Shown here: positions 43,164 through 50,552 of the stretch, piece after piece
Layout of the letters: each line of letters begins with the position of its first letter
Position numbering within the stretch: position 1 is the stretch's first letter
Assembly: GCA_002747745.1 (NCBI GenBank)
Contig: PDQG01000005.1
Location: forward strand, 1-64,000
DNA from: a bacterium DOLZORAL124_38_8
Lineage (GTDB): Bacteria; Patescibacteriota; Gracilibacteria; UBA4473
DNA: 64,000 bases
Direction: 5' to 3'
Program-made: the position numbers and the translations under genes
The notes under the pieces: model-generated
What the model was told of the DNA's origin: nothing
Database searches by the model: none
Seen by the model: only the letters and a program-made list of their open reading frames with translations

Positions 43164-43826
43164 ATGATGAATAATCAAATATCATATTGCGGGTTTTGGA
43201 AACGAGTGGCGGTAAGTGTAATAGATGACTTTGTTAGTAAAGTTGGGTTATTTCTTTTATCTTTAATCGCACTTTCGGTTTCAATGCCAACGGAAGAAAC
43301 ACCGTTGCTTGTTGGGAGTCTATTTGGATTAATAGTAGTTGTGGTAAATATAGTACTGTATTTTTCAAAAGGAAAAACAATTGGAGATTACGTTATGAAA
43401 ACTCGTTTAGTAGACGCTAAAACCCTTGAAAAACCTTCATTTGGGCAATTAATTGGAAGATTTTTTGCGAAAATTATATCAGCCATTCCACTTGGACTTG
43501 GGTTTATGTGGGCTGGATGGAGCAAAGAAAAAACAGCTTGGCACGATTCTATGTCTGGAACACGATACATCGAAGAAGTACAATATTCCGGAGGACTTAC
43601 TTGGTTAGCGAATGTTGGGTTAATTGTTTTGAGTAGTGTTTTGGCAAATTTAGGATTGAATCCTCAGTTAGAAGAATTTCAAAGAAAATTTGAGCAATTA
43701 AATGGTATGGCTCCGGTGCACAAAAATGTGTTGGATATTATGAAAAACCAACAACCAGTTACTCCAGTTGATATGGAAGAAGTGATGCCAAATAAAGCTG
43801 AATCAAAAAATCCTGAAGCAAAATAA
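43164..43826 (+). CDS. RDD-family membrane protein
   Basis: A 220-residue membrane protein. The motif CGFWKRVAVSVIDDF holds the Arg and Asp pair for which the family is named, and KGKTIGDYVMKTRLVD and KTAWHDSMSGTRYI are also typical. There are about three or four hydrophobic segments (near 25-40, 49-66, 100-113, 140-160). A 60-residue hydrophilic tail follows. Some RDD proteins act as ion antiporters, but the role here is unknown. It is followed by its own terminator. Confidence 0.88.
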   Translation: MMNNQISYCGFWKRVAVSVIDDFVSKVGLFLLSLIALSVSMPTEETPLLVGSLFGLIVVVVNIVLYFSKGKTIGDYVMKTRLVDAKTLEKPSFGQLIGRFFAKIISAIPLGLGFMWAGWSKEKTAWHDSMSGTRYIEEVQYSGGLTWLANVGLIVLSSVLANLGLNPQLEEFQRKFEQLNGMAPVHKNVLDIMKNQQPVTPVDMEEVMPNKAESKNPEAK

Positions 43827-43852
43827 TTTTGTTTCTCTGTTTGTATGATAAA

Positions 43853-43884
43853 GAAAATCTCGCCTTGGCGAGATTTTTTTTTGT
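43853..43884 (+). terminator. Intrinsic terminator after RDD gene
   Basis: AAAATCTCGCC, TT, GGCGAGATTTTTTTT. Symmetric A and T tracts make it suitable for both this gene and the convergent pilB gene. Confidence 0.9.
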
Positions 43885-43885
43885 T

Positions 43886-45514
43886 TTAAATTCCAACAGT
43901 TCGAATCACTTCTTGCAGTGAGGTTTTGCCTTCGAGCACTTTGAGTACTCCGTTTTCAAATAGACTTAAGAAGTTGGTGTTGTTTATCAAATATTCATTG
44001 ATAGTAAATTCTGATTGTTCTTCGAGAATCATTTTTCGTACGGGGTCATCAAGTAAAAAGGCTTCGCAGATGACGGTTTGTCCTCGATAATCTTGTTCAG
44101 GGGTTTCCACCGAGTCGATAATTTTTTCTGGTATTTTAGCACTAAGAAAGACTTGTTTAATTCTTGTTAAAGCTTTATCAAGGGCCGGAAATTGGTTCCG
44201 TAATTCATTGGTGTTTTTGAGCACTTTTTTGGCAGTTGGATGAAAAGTTCGCACCAATTTTTGGGCAAACACGGCGTTAATAGTAGGGGCAATTTGATAA
44301 TTTTGTAATCCCATGTTTCGTAGCCGAGAAATCGCTCCAATAGCATTGTTCGTATGCAATGAAGTTAATACGGTGTGTCCTGTTAGCGCCGCTTCAAAAG
44401 CTAATTTGGCGGTTGAAACCGTTCGAACCTCTCCCACTAAAATCACATCAGGATCGTGTCGGAGGAGTGATTTAAACCCGCTTTCAAAATTATATTCTCG
44501 GGTGTCGTCTACTTGCGATTGACTCACGCCTGGTAGATGATATTCGATTGGATCTTCCAGCGTTACGAGTTTTCGTTCAGGTGAGTTTAACTCTTTGAGC
44601 ATTGAGTAGAGGGTGGTGGTTTTTCCACTCCCTGTAGCACCTGTTACTAAAATAATGCCGTTTTTTCGGTATAGGGCCTGCTTAATTTTATCTTCTTCCA
44701 ATTTATCAAACCCCAGCTCTGAAAAACTTTTAATTCCCTTATGAGTGTCCAAAATACGCATCACAACCGATTCGATTGGTTGAATAGGGAGGGTTGAAAC
44801 CCGAAGATCGATAATTCGTCCGTTGGCTTTAAATTCTATTTTTCCGTCTTGTGGGATATCTAAAATATTCGATTTCATTCCCCCATCATATTTAATTTGG
44901 GCAATGATTTGAGGAGATTTTTTAAGTGGAATAGTGGCAAAACTTTTCAGGGCACCGTCAATTCGGAGCCGAATATTCAACCCTGATTCTGTGGGCTGAA
45001 AATGAATATCTGAAGCCCCAGAAGAAAGTGCCACCGAGAATATTTTTTGCAAAATTTCGACCGCTGGACTGGTTTCAAACAAAGTCGTGATAGTGTTAAA
45101 TTCGGTTTGGACTTCTTGTACGGTCAAGCGTTTTTCTGAGAAAGAATGGGTGGTTTCGACTTTTTTCCGGGTTACGAGGACCGAATTATATAATTCCATT
45201 TTTTCCTCGAAACTCTTTTGAGAACACCAAAAAATTTCTACTTCGTAGGTTTTTTGTAAGGTTTTTATTAGTTCTGATACGCTCGGTAGGTTTGGTTGTG
45301 AAAGGGCTACTCGAATAGTTTTTCCGTTTTTGTAAAAACAAATACATTTGTTGGCTTCCGCCTCTTCTTTCGTAAGTATTTTTAGATGATCAACGTTTAA
45401 TGGAACGCCTTGAAGGTTGATATATCCGACCCCATTTTGGTGGGCTTGGTTCTTTAAGTCGTCTTCCAAAAACTGTACATTGACGCTGTCTAAAATGTTT
45501 TGGTTTGATTTCAT
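43886..45514 (-). CDS. pilB: Type IV pilus assembly / type II secretion ATPase (PilB/GspE)
   Basis: A 542-residue hexameric motor ATPase. An N-terminal GspE_N-like part (about 1-110) precedes the core: ASDIHFQPTESGLNIRLRIDG, split as ASDIHFQP and RLRIDG, Walker A GATGSGKTTTLYSML near 288, the Asp box LVTLEDPIEYH, Walker B ILVGEVRTVSTAKLAFEAAL, cited as ILVGEVR, and the His box LTSLHTNNA. The tetracysteine zinc site of many GspE proteins is not visible. It should drive assembly of the pseudopilins encoded at 14 and 32 kb. I use the ATG at 45514; the codon before it is GTG. Confidence 0.95.
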   Translation of the reverse strand: MKSNQNILDSVNVQFLEDDLKNQAHQNGVGYINLQGVPLNVDHLKILTKEEAEANKCICFYKNGKTIRVALSQPNLPSVSELIKTLQKTYEVEIFWCSQKSFEEKMELYNSVLVTRKKVETTHSFSEKRLTVQEVQTEFNTITTLFETSPAVEILQKIFSVALSSGASDIHFQPTESGLNIRLRIDGALKSFATIPLKKSPQIIAQIKYDGGMKSNILDIPQDGKIEFKANGRIIDLRVSTLPIQPIESVVMRILDTHKGIKSFSELGFDKLEEDKIKQALYRKNGIILVTGATGSGKTTTLYSMLKELNSPERKLVTLEDPIEYHLPGVSQSQVDDTREYNFESGFKSLLRHDPDVILVGEVRTVSTAKLAFEAALTGHTVLTSLHTNNAIGAISRLRNMGLQNYQIAPTINAVFAQKLVRTFHPTAKKVLKNTNELRNQFPALDKALTRIKQVFLSAKIPEKIIDSVETPEQDYRGQTVICEAFLLDDPVRKMILEEQSEFTINEYLINNTNFLSLFENGVLKVLEGKTSLQEVIRTVGI

Positions 45515-45612
45515 CACCTCATTATACCAGTTTTACAACTATTTATCAACTTTTATCGGTGATTTTTAGTAAAAAATTAGCGCAAAAAATTTTTTCGTTT
45601 ACACTTTGGTTA

Positions 45613-46512
45613 ATGATAGAATTTTTGATGCAATCGGCGTCGTATATACAAACGATTTTAGTGTTTTTATTTATATTATCTTTTTTGGTTTTTATCCATG
45701 AGTGGGGACATTTTATTGCCGCCAAAAAATCAGGGGTAAAAGTAGAAGAATTTGCGATTGGACTAGGAAGACGACTTTGGAGTAAAAAAGTAGGAGAAAC
45801 TGAGTATCGATTTAACTTGGTTCCGTTTGGCGGATACGTAAGAATGTTGGGCGAAGAAGAAGGTTCCGATGATCCCCGATCGTTTGGTCGAGCCCCATTA
45901 TTCAAACGAATTTGGATTACGTTGAATGGGATTTTTATGAATTTGTTGTTTACGGTGTTTGCTTTTACGGTGTTGTTTGCCGTTGGACACATGGTAACAA
46001 TTCAAACTACTGGAGATAAAATCGTTCCAGTTCCACAAGAGCAAGCCTACAGTTTGGGTGATTCATTGGTGTCAGCGGTTAAAGAAACCTGGAATGTGTC
46101 GGCGTTGTCTTTGCAAAAATTATCAGAATTGCCCGCCACTATTTTGAAAGACAAAAAAATTCCAGATTCGGTATCTGGGCCTCTTGGGATTGCGCAAGTA
46201 ACACACTATGTTTTGCCGAATGGATTTTGGGCGATATTGCGATTTGCGGCTATTATTTCTTTGTCTTTAGGGGTGATGAATTTGTTGCCGTTACCAGCGC
46301 TGGATGGGGGAAGGTTTTTGTTCCAAATCATTGAGCTTCTTTGTTGGCCATTTGGCATTAAAGTGAATGAGACGATTGAACAATATATTCATGGAATTGG
46401 GTTCCTGTTTTTGATTGTATTATTGCTGTTGATTAGCGGAAATGATGCTTGGCGACTTTGGCAATCTTCACAACACCATTCGACACAAAGTGTTGAGACG
46501 GAACAATCGTAG
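45613..46512 (+). CDS. Site-2 protease-like metalloprotease without PDZ domain
   Basis: A 299-residue M50-family intramembrane protease (RseP-like). HEWGH in FLVFIHEWGHFIAAKKSG holds the zinc ligands, FNLVPFGGYVRM is the typical following loop, and NLLPLPALDGGRF holds the third ligand Asp. About four membrane helices are seen. RseP proteins usually carry one or two PDZ domains between the two catalytic helices; the roughly 100 residues here (KIVPVPQEQAYSLGDSL onward) do not show a PDZ. ATGs at 45613 and 45628 are both possible. It may process signal peptides or anti-sigma factors. Confidence 0.9.
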   Translation: MIEFLMQSASYIQTILVFLFILSFLVFIHEWGHFIAAKKSGVKVEEFAIGLGRRLWSKKVGETEYRFNLVPFGGYVRMLGEEEGSDDPRSFGRAPLFKRIWITLNGIFMNLLFTVFAFTVLFAVGHMVTIQTTGDKIVPVPQEQAYSLGDSLVSAVKETWNVSALSLQKLSELPATILKDKKIPDSVSGPLGIAQVTHYVLPNGFWAILRFAAIISLSLGVMNLLPLPALDGGRFLFQIIELLCWPFGIKVNETIEQYIHGIGFLFLIVLLLLISGNDAWRLWQSSQHHSTQSVETEQS

Positions 46513-46529
46513 CGCTTCGTGGTTTTTTC

Positions 46530-46557
46530 TTGACAAAAACTCCTTGTCGTCTACTAT
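46530..46557 (+). promoter_or_regulatory. Promoter of rplY
   Basis: TTGACA at 46530-46535 and TACTAT at 46552-46557, 16 bases apart, 32 bases before the ATG. Confidence 0.7.
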
Positions 46558-46589
46558 CGGCAGGATTTTATTTGAATATCATTCGTATT

Positions 46590-47189
46590 ATGACAAAAGA
46601 GTTTACTATTAATGCCGAAAAACGAGATTCAGCTGTAAAGCGATCTGTTTTGGAGGATGAACGAAAAGTGCCAGCCGTGGTATACGGAGCGAATTTTGAA
46701 TCGACGGCTTTGTCGTTGGATGCATCAGAAATTTTACGAGTATACCGAAAAGCGGGAACTTCAAACTTGGTTGATTTGGTGATTGACGGAGGAAAACCCG
46801 TTAAAGTATTGGTAAAAGATTTAGGAATTCATCCAGTACGACATGAAATTGATCATGTTGATTTTTATGCCGTAGATATGAAAAAACCAACAGATGTTTT
46901 GGTTCCATTTACCTTTACTGGAGTGGCTCCAGCGGTAAAAAATTACGGAGCGGTGTTGGCAATTTCTCATGAAAATATCTTGTTGCGATGTTTGCCAGCA
47001 GATATTCCTGCTACAATCGAAGTAGATGTTTCAGGATTGAAAGAAGTACAAGATTCTCTTTCGGTTGCTGATTTGAATTTGGATGAATCTAAATTCCGAA
47101 TTATGAATTTGGATTCAAAGATTACTATTTGTGCCGCAGCAGGTCGAAAAGGAGCGGCGAAAAAATTAAAAGAAGCCGCAGCGGCTTAA
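46590..47189 (+). CDS. rplY: 50S ribosomal protein L25 (CTC form)
   Basis: A 199-residue long-form L25, which binds 5S rRNA. The N-terminal L25 domain has KRSVLEDERKVPAVVYGAN and HPVRHEIDHVDFYAV; the C-terminal beta domain has VKNYGAVLAISHENILLRCLP, split here as GAVLAISHENILLRCLPA, and a final Ala/Lys tail. The start at 46590 follows the promoter above and fits the family N-terminus. It is followed by a terminator. Confidence 0.96.
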   Translation: MTKEFTINAEKRDSAVKRSVLEDERKVPAVVYGANFESTALSLDASEILRVYRKAGTSNLVDLVIDGGKPVKVLVKDLGIHPVRHEIDHVDFYAVDMKKPTDVLVPFTFTGVAPAVKNYGAVLAISHENILLRCLPADIPATIEVDVSGLKEVQDSLSVADLNLDESKFRIMNLDSKITICAAAGRKGAAKKLKEAAAA

Positions 47190-47218
47190 AAATAGTTTCA
47201 ATATAAACTTTATAATAA

Positions 47219-47247
47219 GAAAATTCGCCTTTGGCGGATTTTTTTTT
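47219..47247 (+). terminator. Intrinsic terminator after rplY
   Basis: TTCGCC, TTT, GGCGGA, then T8. Its T-run leads directly into the -35 box of the tRNA promoter. Confidence 0.85.
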
Positions 47248-47273
47248 GACATTTTTATTTTAGAAAATAGAGT
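47246..47273 (+). promoter_or_regulatory. Promoter of tRNA-Tyr
   Basis: TTGACA at 47246-47251 and TAGAGT at 47268-47273 with a 16-base spacer, 25 bases before the tRNA. Confidence 0.65.
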
Positions 47274-47297
47274 GTGTGGGCTTTGTTATACCAACTT

Positions 47298-47382
47298 GGG
47301 TAGGTTGCGGAGCGGTCAAACGCAGCGGACTGTAAATCCGCCGGCTTAGCCTTCACAGGTTCGAATCCTGTCCTGCCCACCA
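47298..47382 (+). tRNA. tRNA-Tyr (GTA)
   Basis: An 85-base class II tRNA. The acceptor GGGTAGG pairs with CCTGCCC (one G-U). The anticodon stem GCGGA/TCCGC frames the loop CTGTAAA with anticodon GTA at 47332-47334. A long variable arm follows, then the T arm ACAGG-TTCGAAT-CCTGT. The discriminator is A, and CCA is encoded. Confidence 0.96.
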
Positions 47383-47400
47383 GAAACAGGCAATAAATAA

Positions 47401-47427
47401 AAAACACCCGCAAAGGGTGTTTTTTGT
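47401..47427 (+). terminator. Intrinsic terminator after tRNA-Tyr
   Basis: AAAACACCC, GCAAA, GGGTGTTTTTT. Confidence 0.88.
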
Positions 47428-47565
47428 TTATTGATTTCTTGCGTAGCAAGAAGTATTTGAACCGAAAAAGGTTCGATGTCGTAGGGTTTATTTGAAAGTG
47501 TAAGAAGACCACGACAAATAAATGGACAAATGAGAGAAGTAAATCCTGTCCTATTGTTTTGTTTA

Positions 47566-47588
47566 GATTCTGGGCAAGCCAGAATGAC
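47566..47588. repeat. REP-like palindrome, copy 1
   Basis: GATTCTGG-GCAAG-CCAGAATGAC. It shares the outer parts GATTCTG and CAGAATGAC with a second copy at 54496-54520. Confidence 0.55.
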
Positions 47589-47686
47589 CCTTTGTGGGTG
47601 TTTTTTATAAAAAGAGTTTGTTAAATATTAAGTATTAAAATTAAATTTTTTTGTTATGATGGCGGTGATTATAAAACCATGTATAT

Positions 47687-48538
47687 ATGAATTTTTCTGA
47701 AAAATTGGAAGCGGCGGTACGAATGAAGCGTTCGTGTTTGATGCTTAATTTAGACCCGAATCCTGATAAATTTCCAGCTGGAATAACCAAAGATGCTAAC
47801 GGCGCGTTGGATTTTTGTTTGAAAATTATGGCGCAAACGCACGATTTGATTTGTGGGGTTAAAATTCAGATGGCGTACTTTGAGCAATTTGGAGCTGAAG
47901 GAATTAAAGCCGTTGAAATGTTGTTGAGAGCCGCGAAAGAATTGGATTTAATTACGATGATTGACGGGAAACGGAACGATATTGGTTCGACGGCTGAGGC
48001 GTATGCACAGGCGTATTTAGGTGATGGTCCGTTGGGGGCGGATTCATTAACAGTGAATCCGTATTTAGGGAGTGATGGAATCGTGCCATTTGTTAAAAAG
48101 TGTGAAGAAAATGATCGAGGGTTGTTTGTGTTGGTACGAACTTCAAACCCGTCGGCGTTAGAGTTTCAAGGCGGAAAACAAGAAATTTCGTTGCGAGTGG
48201 CCGAAAAAGTTCAAGAATGGAATATGACGACTCAATCGCCGAATAATATGTTGTCGAGTGTTGGAGCTGTTATTGGGGCAACGGTTGACCCTAAATTGTT
48301 GGAGTTTTTCCGTGAAGAAATGCCGAATGCGTGGTTTTTGTGTCCGGGGATTGGAGCCCAAGGCGGAAGTATGGAATCGGTGTTAAATGTGGCTGTAAAC
48401 GGTTTAGGGGTCATTATTCCGATTGGGCGAGCCGTTTTGTACGCCAGTTCTGATGAAGATTTTGCGTTAAAAGCTCGTGAGCAAATGTTGGAGTTTTGGA
48501 AAGAACAGCAAGCCATTAGTGAAGATTGGATTGAATAA
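47687..48538 (+). CDS. pyrF: Orotidine 5'-phosphate decarboxylase (type 2)
   Basis: A 283-residue OMP decarboxylase, the last step to UMP. The catalytic Asp-x-Lys-x-x-Asp motif is in MIDGKRNDIGSTA near residue 93, with SLTVNPYLGSDGI, FVLVRTSNPSA and the phosphate-binding LCPGIGAQGG that are typical of the longer type 2 enzymes. No other pyrimidine gene is adjacent. A hairpin terminator follows. Confidence 0.96.
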   Translation: MNFSEKLEAAVRMKRSCLMLNLDPNPDKFPAGITKDANGALDFCLKIMAQTHDLICGVKIQMAYFEQFGAEGIKAVEMLLRAAKELDLITMIDGKRNDIGSTAEAYAQAYLGDGPLGADSLTVNPYLGSDGIVPFVKKCEENDRGLFVLVRTSNPSALEFQGGKQEISLRVAEKVQEWNMTTQSPNNMLSSVGAVIGATVDPKLLEFFREEMPNAWFLCPGIGAQGGSMESVLNVAVNGLGVIIPIGRAVLYASSDEDFALKAREQMLEFWKEQQAISEDWIE

Positions 48539-48568
48539 TGTTTGTGATAATTTTGGGAATATAAGAAA

Positions 48569-48593
48569 GACGAACCGTTTGGTTCGTTTTTTT
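48569..48593 (+). terminator. Intrinsic terminator after pyrF
   Basis: ACGAACC, GTTT, GGTTCGT, then T6. Confidence 0.88.
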
Positions 48594-48608
48594 GTTAGAG
48601 AGGGAATT

Positions 48609-48650
48609 AAAAAAAATCTAGAAGTGTGTTCTAGATTTTCTATTTTTTTT
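48609..48650. terminator. Bidirectional terminator at the end of the 47-aa gene
   Basis: AAAATCTAGAA, GTGTG, TTCTAGATTTT. On the minus strand it is followed by T8, so it ends the small gene at 48669-48812. Confidence 0.8.
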
Positions 48651-48668
48651 ATTTTGAAAAAGTTTTTC

Positions 48669-48812
48669 TTAACAATTTAACCCTAAGGCTCGTAGTTTTT
48701 CTCGTCGTATAGCTGCGTTGGCTTTATTTACACGTTTGTAATTCACAGACTTTCGTCGTCGTTCATTAATTGCGTGTCCTCCGTGTTGTTTAGCGCCTCC
48801 TTTATTTGTCAT
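48669..48812 (-). CDS. Small very basic protein, 47 aa
   Basis: A 47-codon gene, too short for common gene callers. It starts MTNKGGAKQHGGHAINERRR and ends with a Leu/Arg-rich helix and a terminal Cys. About 14 of 47 residues are Lys or Arg. Coding is supported by a matching promoter upstream (TTGACA / TATATT) and a hairpin terminator directly downstream, and by CGA-rich Arg codons as in neighbouring housekeeping genes. No family is recognised. The charge suggests RNA or DNA binding, perhaps on the ribosome; that is a guess. Confidence 0.7.
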   Translation of the reverse strand: MTNKGGAKQHGGHAINERRRKSVNYKRVNKANAAIRREKLRALGLNC

Positions 48813-48838
48813 CTTTTGCTAGATTATAAAGCTCGCCG

Positions 48839-48866
48839 AATATAATATTTCGTGAGTCTTTGTCAA
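48839..48866 (-). promoter_or_regulatory. Promoter of the 47-aa gene
   Basis: On the minus strand TTGACA (48866-48861) and TATATT (48844-48839), 16 bases apart, give a start about 20 bases before the ATG. Confidence 0.65.
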
Positions 48867-48923
48867 ATTTTTTCGACTTGAAACCTTTGACAATTGCTTG
48901 ATAGGTCGTACAAATAAAGGGAA

Positions 48924-49181
48924 ATGAACCTATTAGAATCAGTCTTTAATACCTTTGAAGTCTCTATTACCCAACAAGCGGGATTAGATATATTGGCCAC
49001 CGTTTTGATTTTCTATTCGATGTATTTGTGGGGAAAGAAACGTCGTTCAGGGTTTTTGGTAAATATTGTAGCGAGTGTGTTGTGGATTGTTTGGCATATT
49101 TGTTGGGGGAGCGTTTTTGGAGCCATTATGAATATCGGGTTGGTGCTTATGAATTATTGGGGATGGAAAAAATGGAAATAG
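48924..49181 (+). CDS. Small membrane protein, three helices (PnuC/SemiSWEET-like shape)
   Basis: An 85-residue membrane protein with three hydrophobic helices (about 18-35, 43-60, 62-78). GFLVNIVASVLWIVW and the closing NYWGWKKWK resemble parts of PnuC-type vitamin transporters or SemiSWEETs, but the match is weak. Its last ten bases overlap the start of yidD, so translation is coupled. A link to membrane protein insertion is possible from context only. Confidence 0.6.
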   Translation: MNLLESVFNTFEVSITQQAGLDILATVLIFYSMYLWGKKRRSGFLVNIVASVLWIVWHICWGSVFGAIMNIGLVLMNYWGWKKWK

Positions 49182-49441
49182 GAACTATTTTCCGGCGAAT
49201 CAATCATTGGGTAGCTCGCCCCGTTATATTTTTGATACGAGTGTATCAACACACTTTTTCGCCCGATCATGGAGCCTTGAAACACCAAAACCATTTTGTA
49301 GGGTGTCGGTTTTATCCGAGTTGTTCTGAATATTCGGTGCAGGCGTTTCAAAAATATGGATTTGTGAAAGGATTGTTAAAAACCGTTTGGCGGGTGTTAC
49401 GGTGTAATCCGTGGAGTAAAGGGGGCGTGGATAAACCTTAG
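49172..49441 (+). CDS. yidD: Membrane protein insertion efficiency factor YidD
   Basis: An 89-residue YidD. The signature GCRFYPSCSEYSVQAFQKYG near 45-64 and the closing RCNPWSKGGVDKP are exact family marks. YidD helps YidC insert membrane proteins. I choose the ATG at 49172, which overlaps the membrane gene before it by ten bases; the frame is open for 48 more codons but those overlap that gene in another frame. yidC, rnpA and rpmH, its usual neighbours, are absent here. Confidence 0.95.
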   Translation: MEIGTIFRRINHWVARPVIFLIRVYQHTFSPDHGALKHQNHFVGCRFYPSCSEYSVQAFQKYGFVKGLLKTVWRVLRCNPWSKGGVDKP

Positions 49442-50523
49442 GTTGATTTTCGTTGTTTTAAAAACGGTTTTTCGATTAAGTCCCAAGAAAGTTGAGACAC
49501 GACAATCGTCACACACAAACTGATAACTCCAGCCGTGATGGGGTTGGTGGTAAGTTTTTCGGTTGCTTCGAGAATGACAAAATGCCAGAGATAAATTCCG
49601 TAGGATATTTTCCCGAGATATTCTAAGTAGGTAGATTTATGATTTGGTTTTGGTTGGGGGCGTAAAATTCCTCCCCATAAAAAGAGGGTGAATCCGAGTC
49701 CAAACAAACTGTGGAGCCCAACTTGTAGCCAGATAGATTCACGGAAAGCACTGCCGTTAATGGCAAATAATTTAAATCCAAGCAGCATGGTGGCTAATCC
49801 GAGCGAAATCCACAAAAGTGAATTTTTTTTGAGTAAGTTCGGAAGTTTTTGTTGGTATAAAACGCCAAACGCTAACAAAATTCCGTAAAAAAATTGATCG
49901 AATCGTCCCCAAAATTGTTCCGATACAAACACTCGTTCACTCCAGTTTAAAACGGGAAATAAGTCTTGTACCCAGTAACGGTATCCAAAATTAGCGACCA
50001 ATAATGTGGATAAAAACGTCCAAAAAATCCATTGTTTTTTGCGTCCAATCCAAAAAGCCAACGGAAGGAATAAATAGAAAATCATTTCGACCGTTAGCGT
50101 CCACATGACGGGGTTTAAGCCGTGGTAAAATTCGTGAATTAGGCTTTGTCCAAACCCGAGGTGAACCCAAAAATCTTTGATGGCTGACAGCGAGAAATTT
50201 TGAAAAATTAAAAACAAAATAATCAAACAGGTCCAAGCGAGTGGGACAATCCGGCGAATTCGTTTTGAGAAATACTGACGAATATTCTGGGTTGATATAA
50301 ACGAGAGGGTAATGAGCAGTCCTGACAAGACAAAAAACATGTCAACGCCTAGGTGTCCGGCGGTAAGAAATCCGAAAATATCCGTAGTGTTGGTTTGGGT
50401 CGGACGGAGGAAGATGCCCCAAAAATGAAACCCAAAGACCAGCAAAGCTGCTAGTCCGCGGAGACTATCCATACCAGACAGCGAAATTCTTTTTTTCGGT
50501 TTTTTGAGCCAATCTATCTTCAT
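49438..50523 (-). CDS. Acyltransferase 3 family (OafA/YrhL-type) membrane protein
   Basis: A 361-residue integral membrane O-acyltransferase with about ten helices. GMDSLRGLAALLVFGFHFWG near the N-terminus carries the motif with the conserved Arg and His, followed by HLGVDMFFVLSGLLIT. MWTLTVEMIFYLFLPL and YGIYLWHFVILE are also typical. It lacks the C-terminal SGNH domain of longer forms. Such enzymes acetylate surface sugars or peptidoglycan. The stop codon region overlaps yidD by four bases on the other strand. ATG at 50523 is used; a TTG lies upstream. Confidence 0.92.
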   Translation of the reverse strand: MKIDWLKKPKKRISLSGMDSLRGLAALLVFGFHFWGIFLRPTQTNTTDIFGFLTAGHLGVDMFFVLSGLLITLSFISTQNIRQYFSKRIRRIVPLAWTCLIILFLIFQNFSLSAIKDFWVHLGFGQSLIHEFYHGLNPVMWTLTVEMIFYLFLPLAFWIGRKKQWIFWTFLSTLLVANFGYRYWVQDLFPVLNWSERVFVSEQFWGRFDQFFYGILLAFGVLYQQKLPNLLKKNSLLWISLGLATMLLGFKLFAINGSAFRESIWLQVGLHSLFGLGFTLFLWGGILRPQPKPNHKSTYLEYLGKISYGIYLWHFVILEATEKLTTNPITAGVISLCVTIVVSQLSWDLIEKPFLKQRKST

Positions 50524-50552
50524 CGTGGTTGAATATATGGATTCTGGCAAGA

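Larger units (their letters stand above)
47383..47686. other. Intergenic stretch between tRNA-Tyr and pyrF
   Basis: About 300 bases without a gene I can support. It holds the tRNA terminator, small hairpins (TTCTTGC-GTA-GCAAGAA around 47440; GAACC-GAAAAA-GGTTC around 47460), an 11-base copy of the tRNA T-arm/acceptor junction at 47542-47552, a REP-like palindrome at 47566-47588, and a T-rich end near 47603. The pyrF promoter probably lies at about 47651-47680 (TTGTTA, TATAAA). Confidence 0.6.

Noticed and set aside
47255..47512. Minus-strand open frame across the tRNA with GRTGFEPVKAKPADLQSA
   Set aside because: This peptide is a well-known false translation of the antisense strand of tRNA genes; the tRNA-Tyr explains the sequence.
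49028..49171. N-terminal extension of yidD
   Set aside because: It overlaps a real membrane protein gene in another frame, and YidD proteins do not have such an extension.
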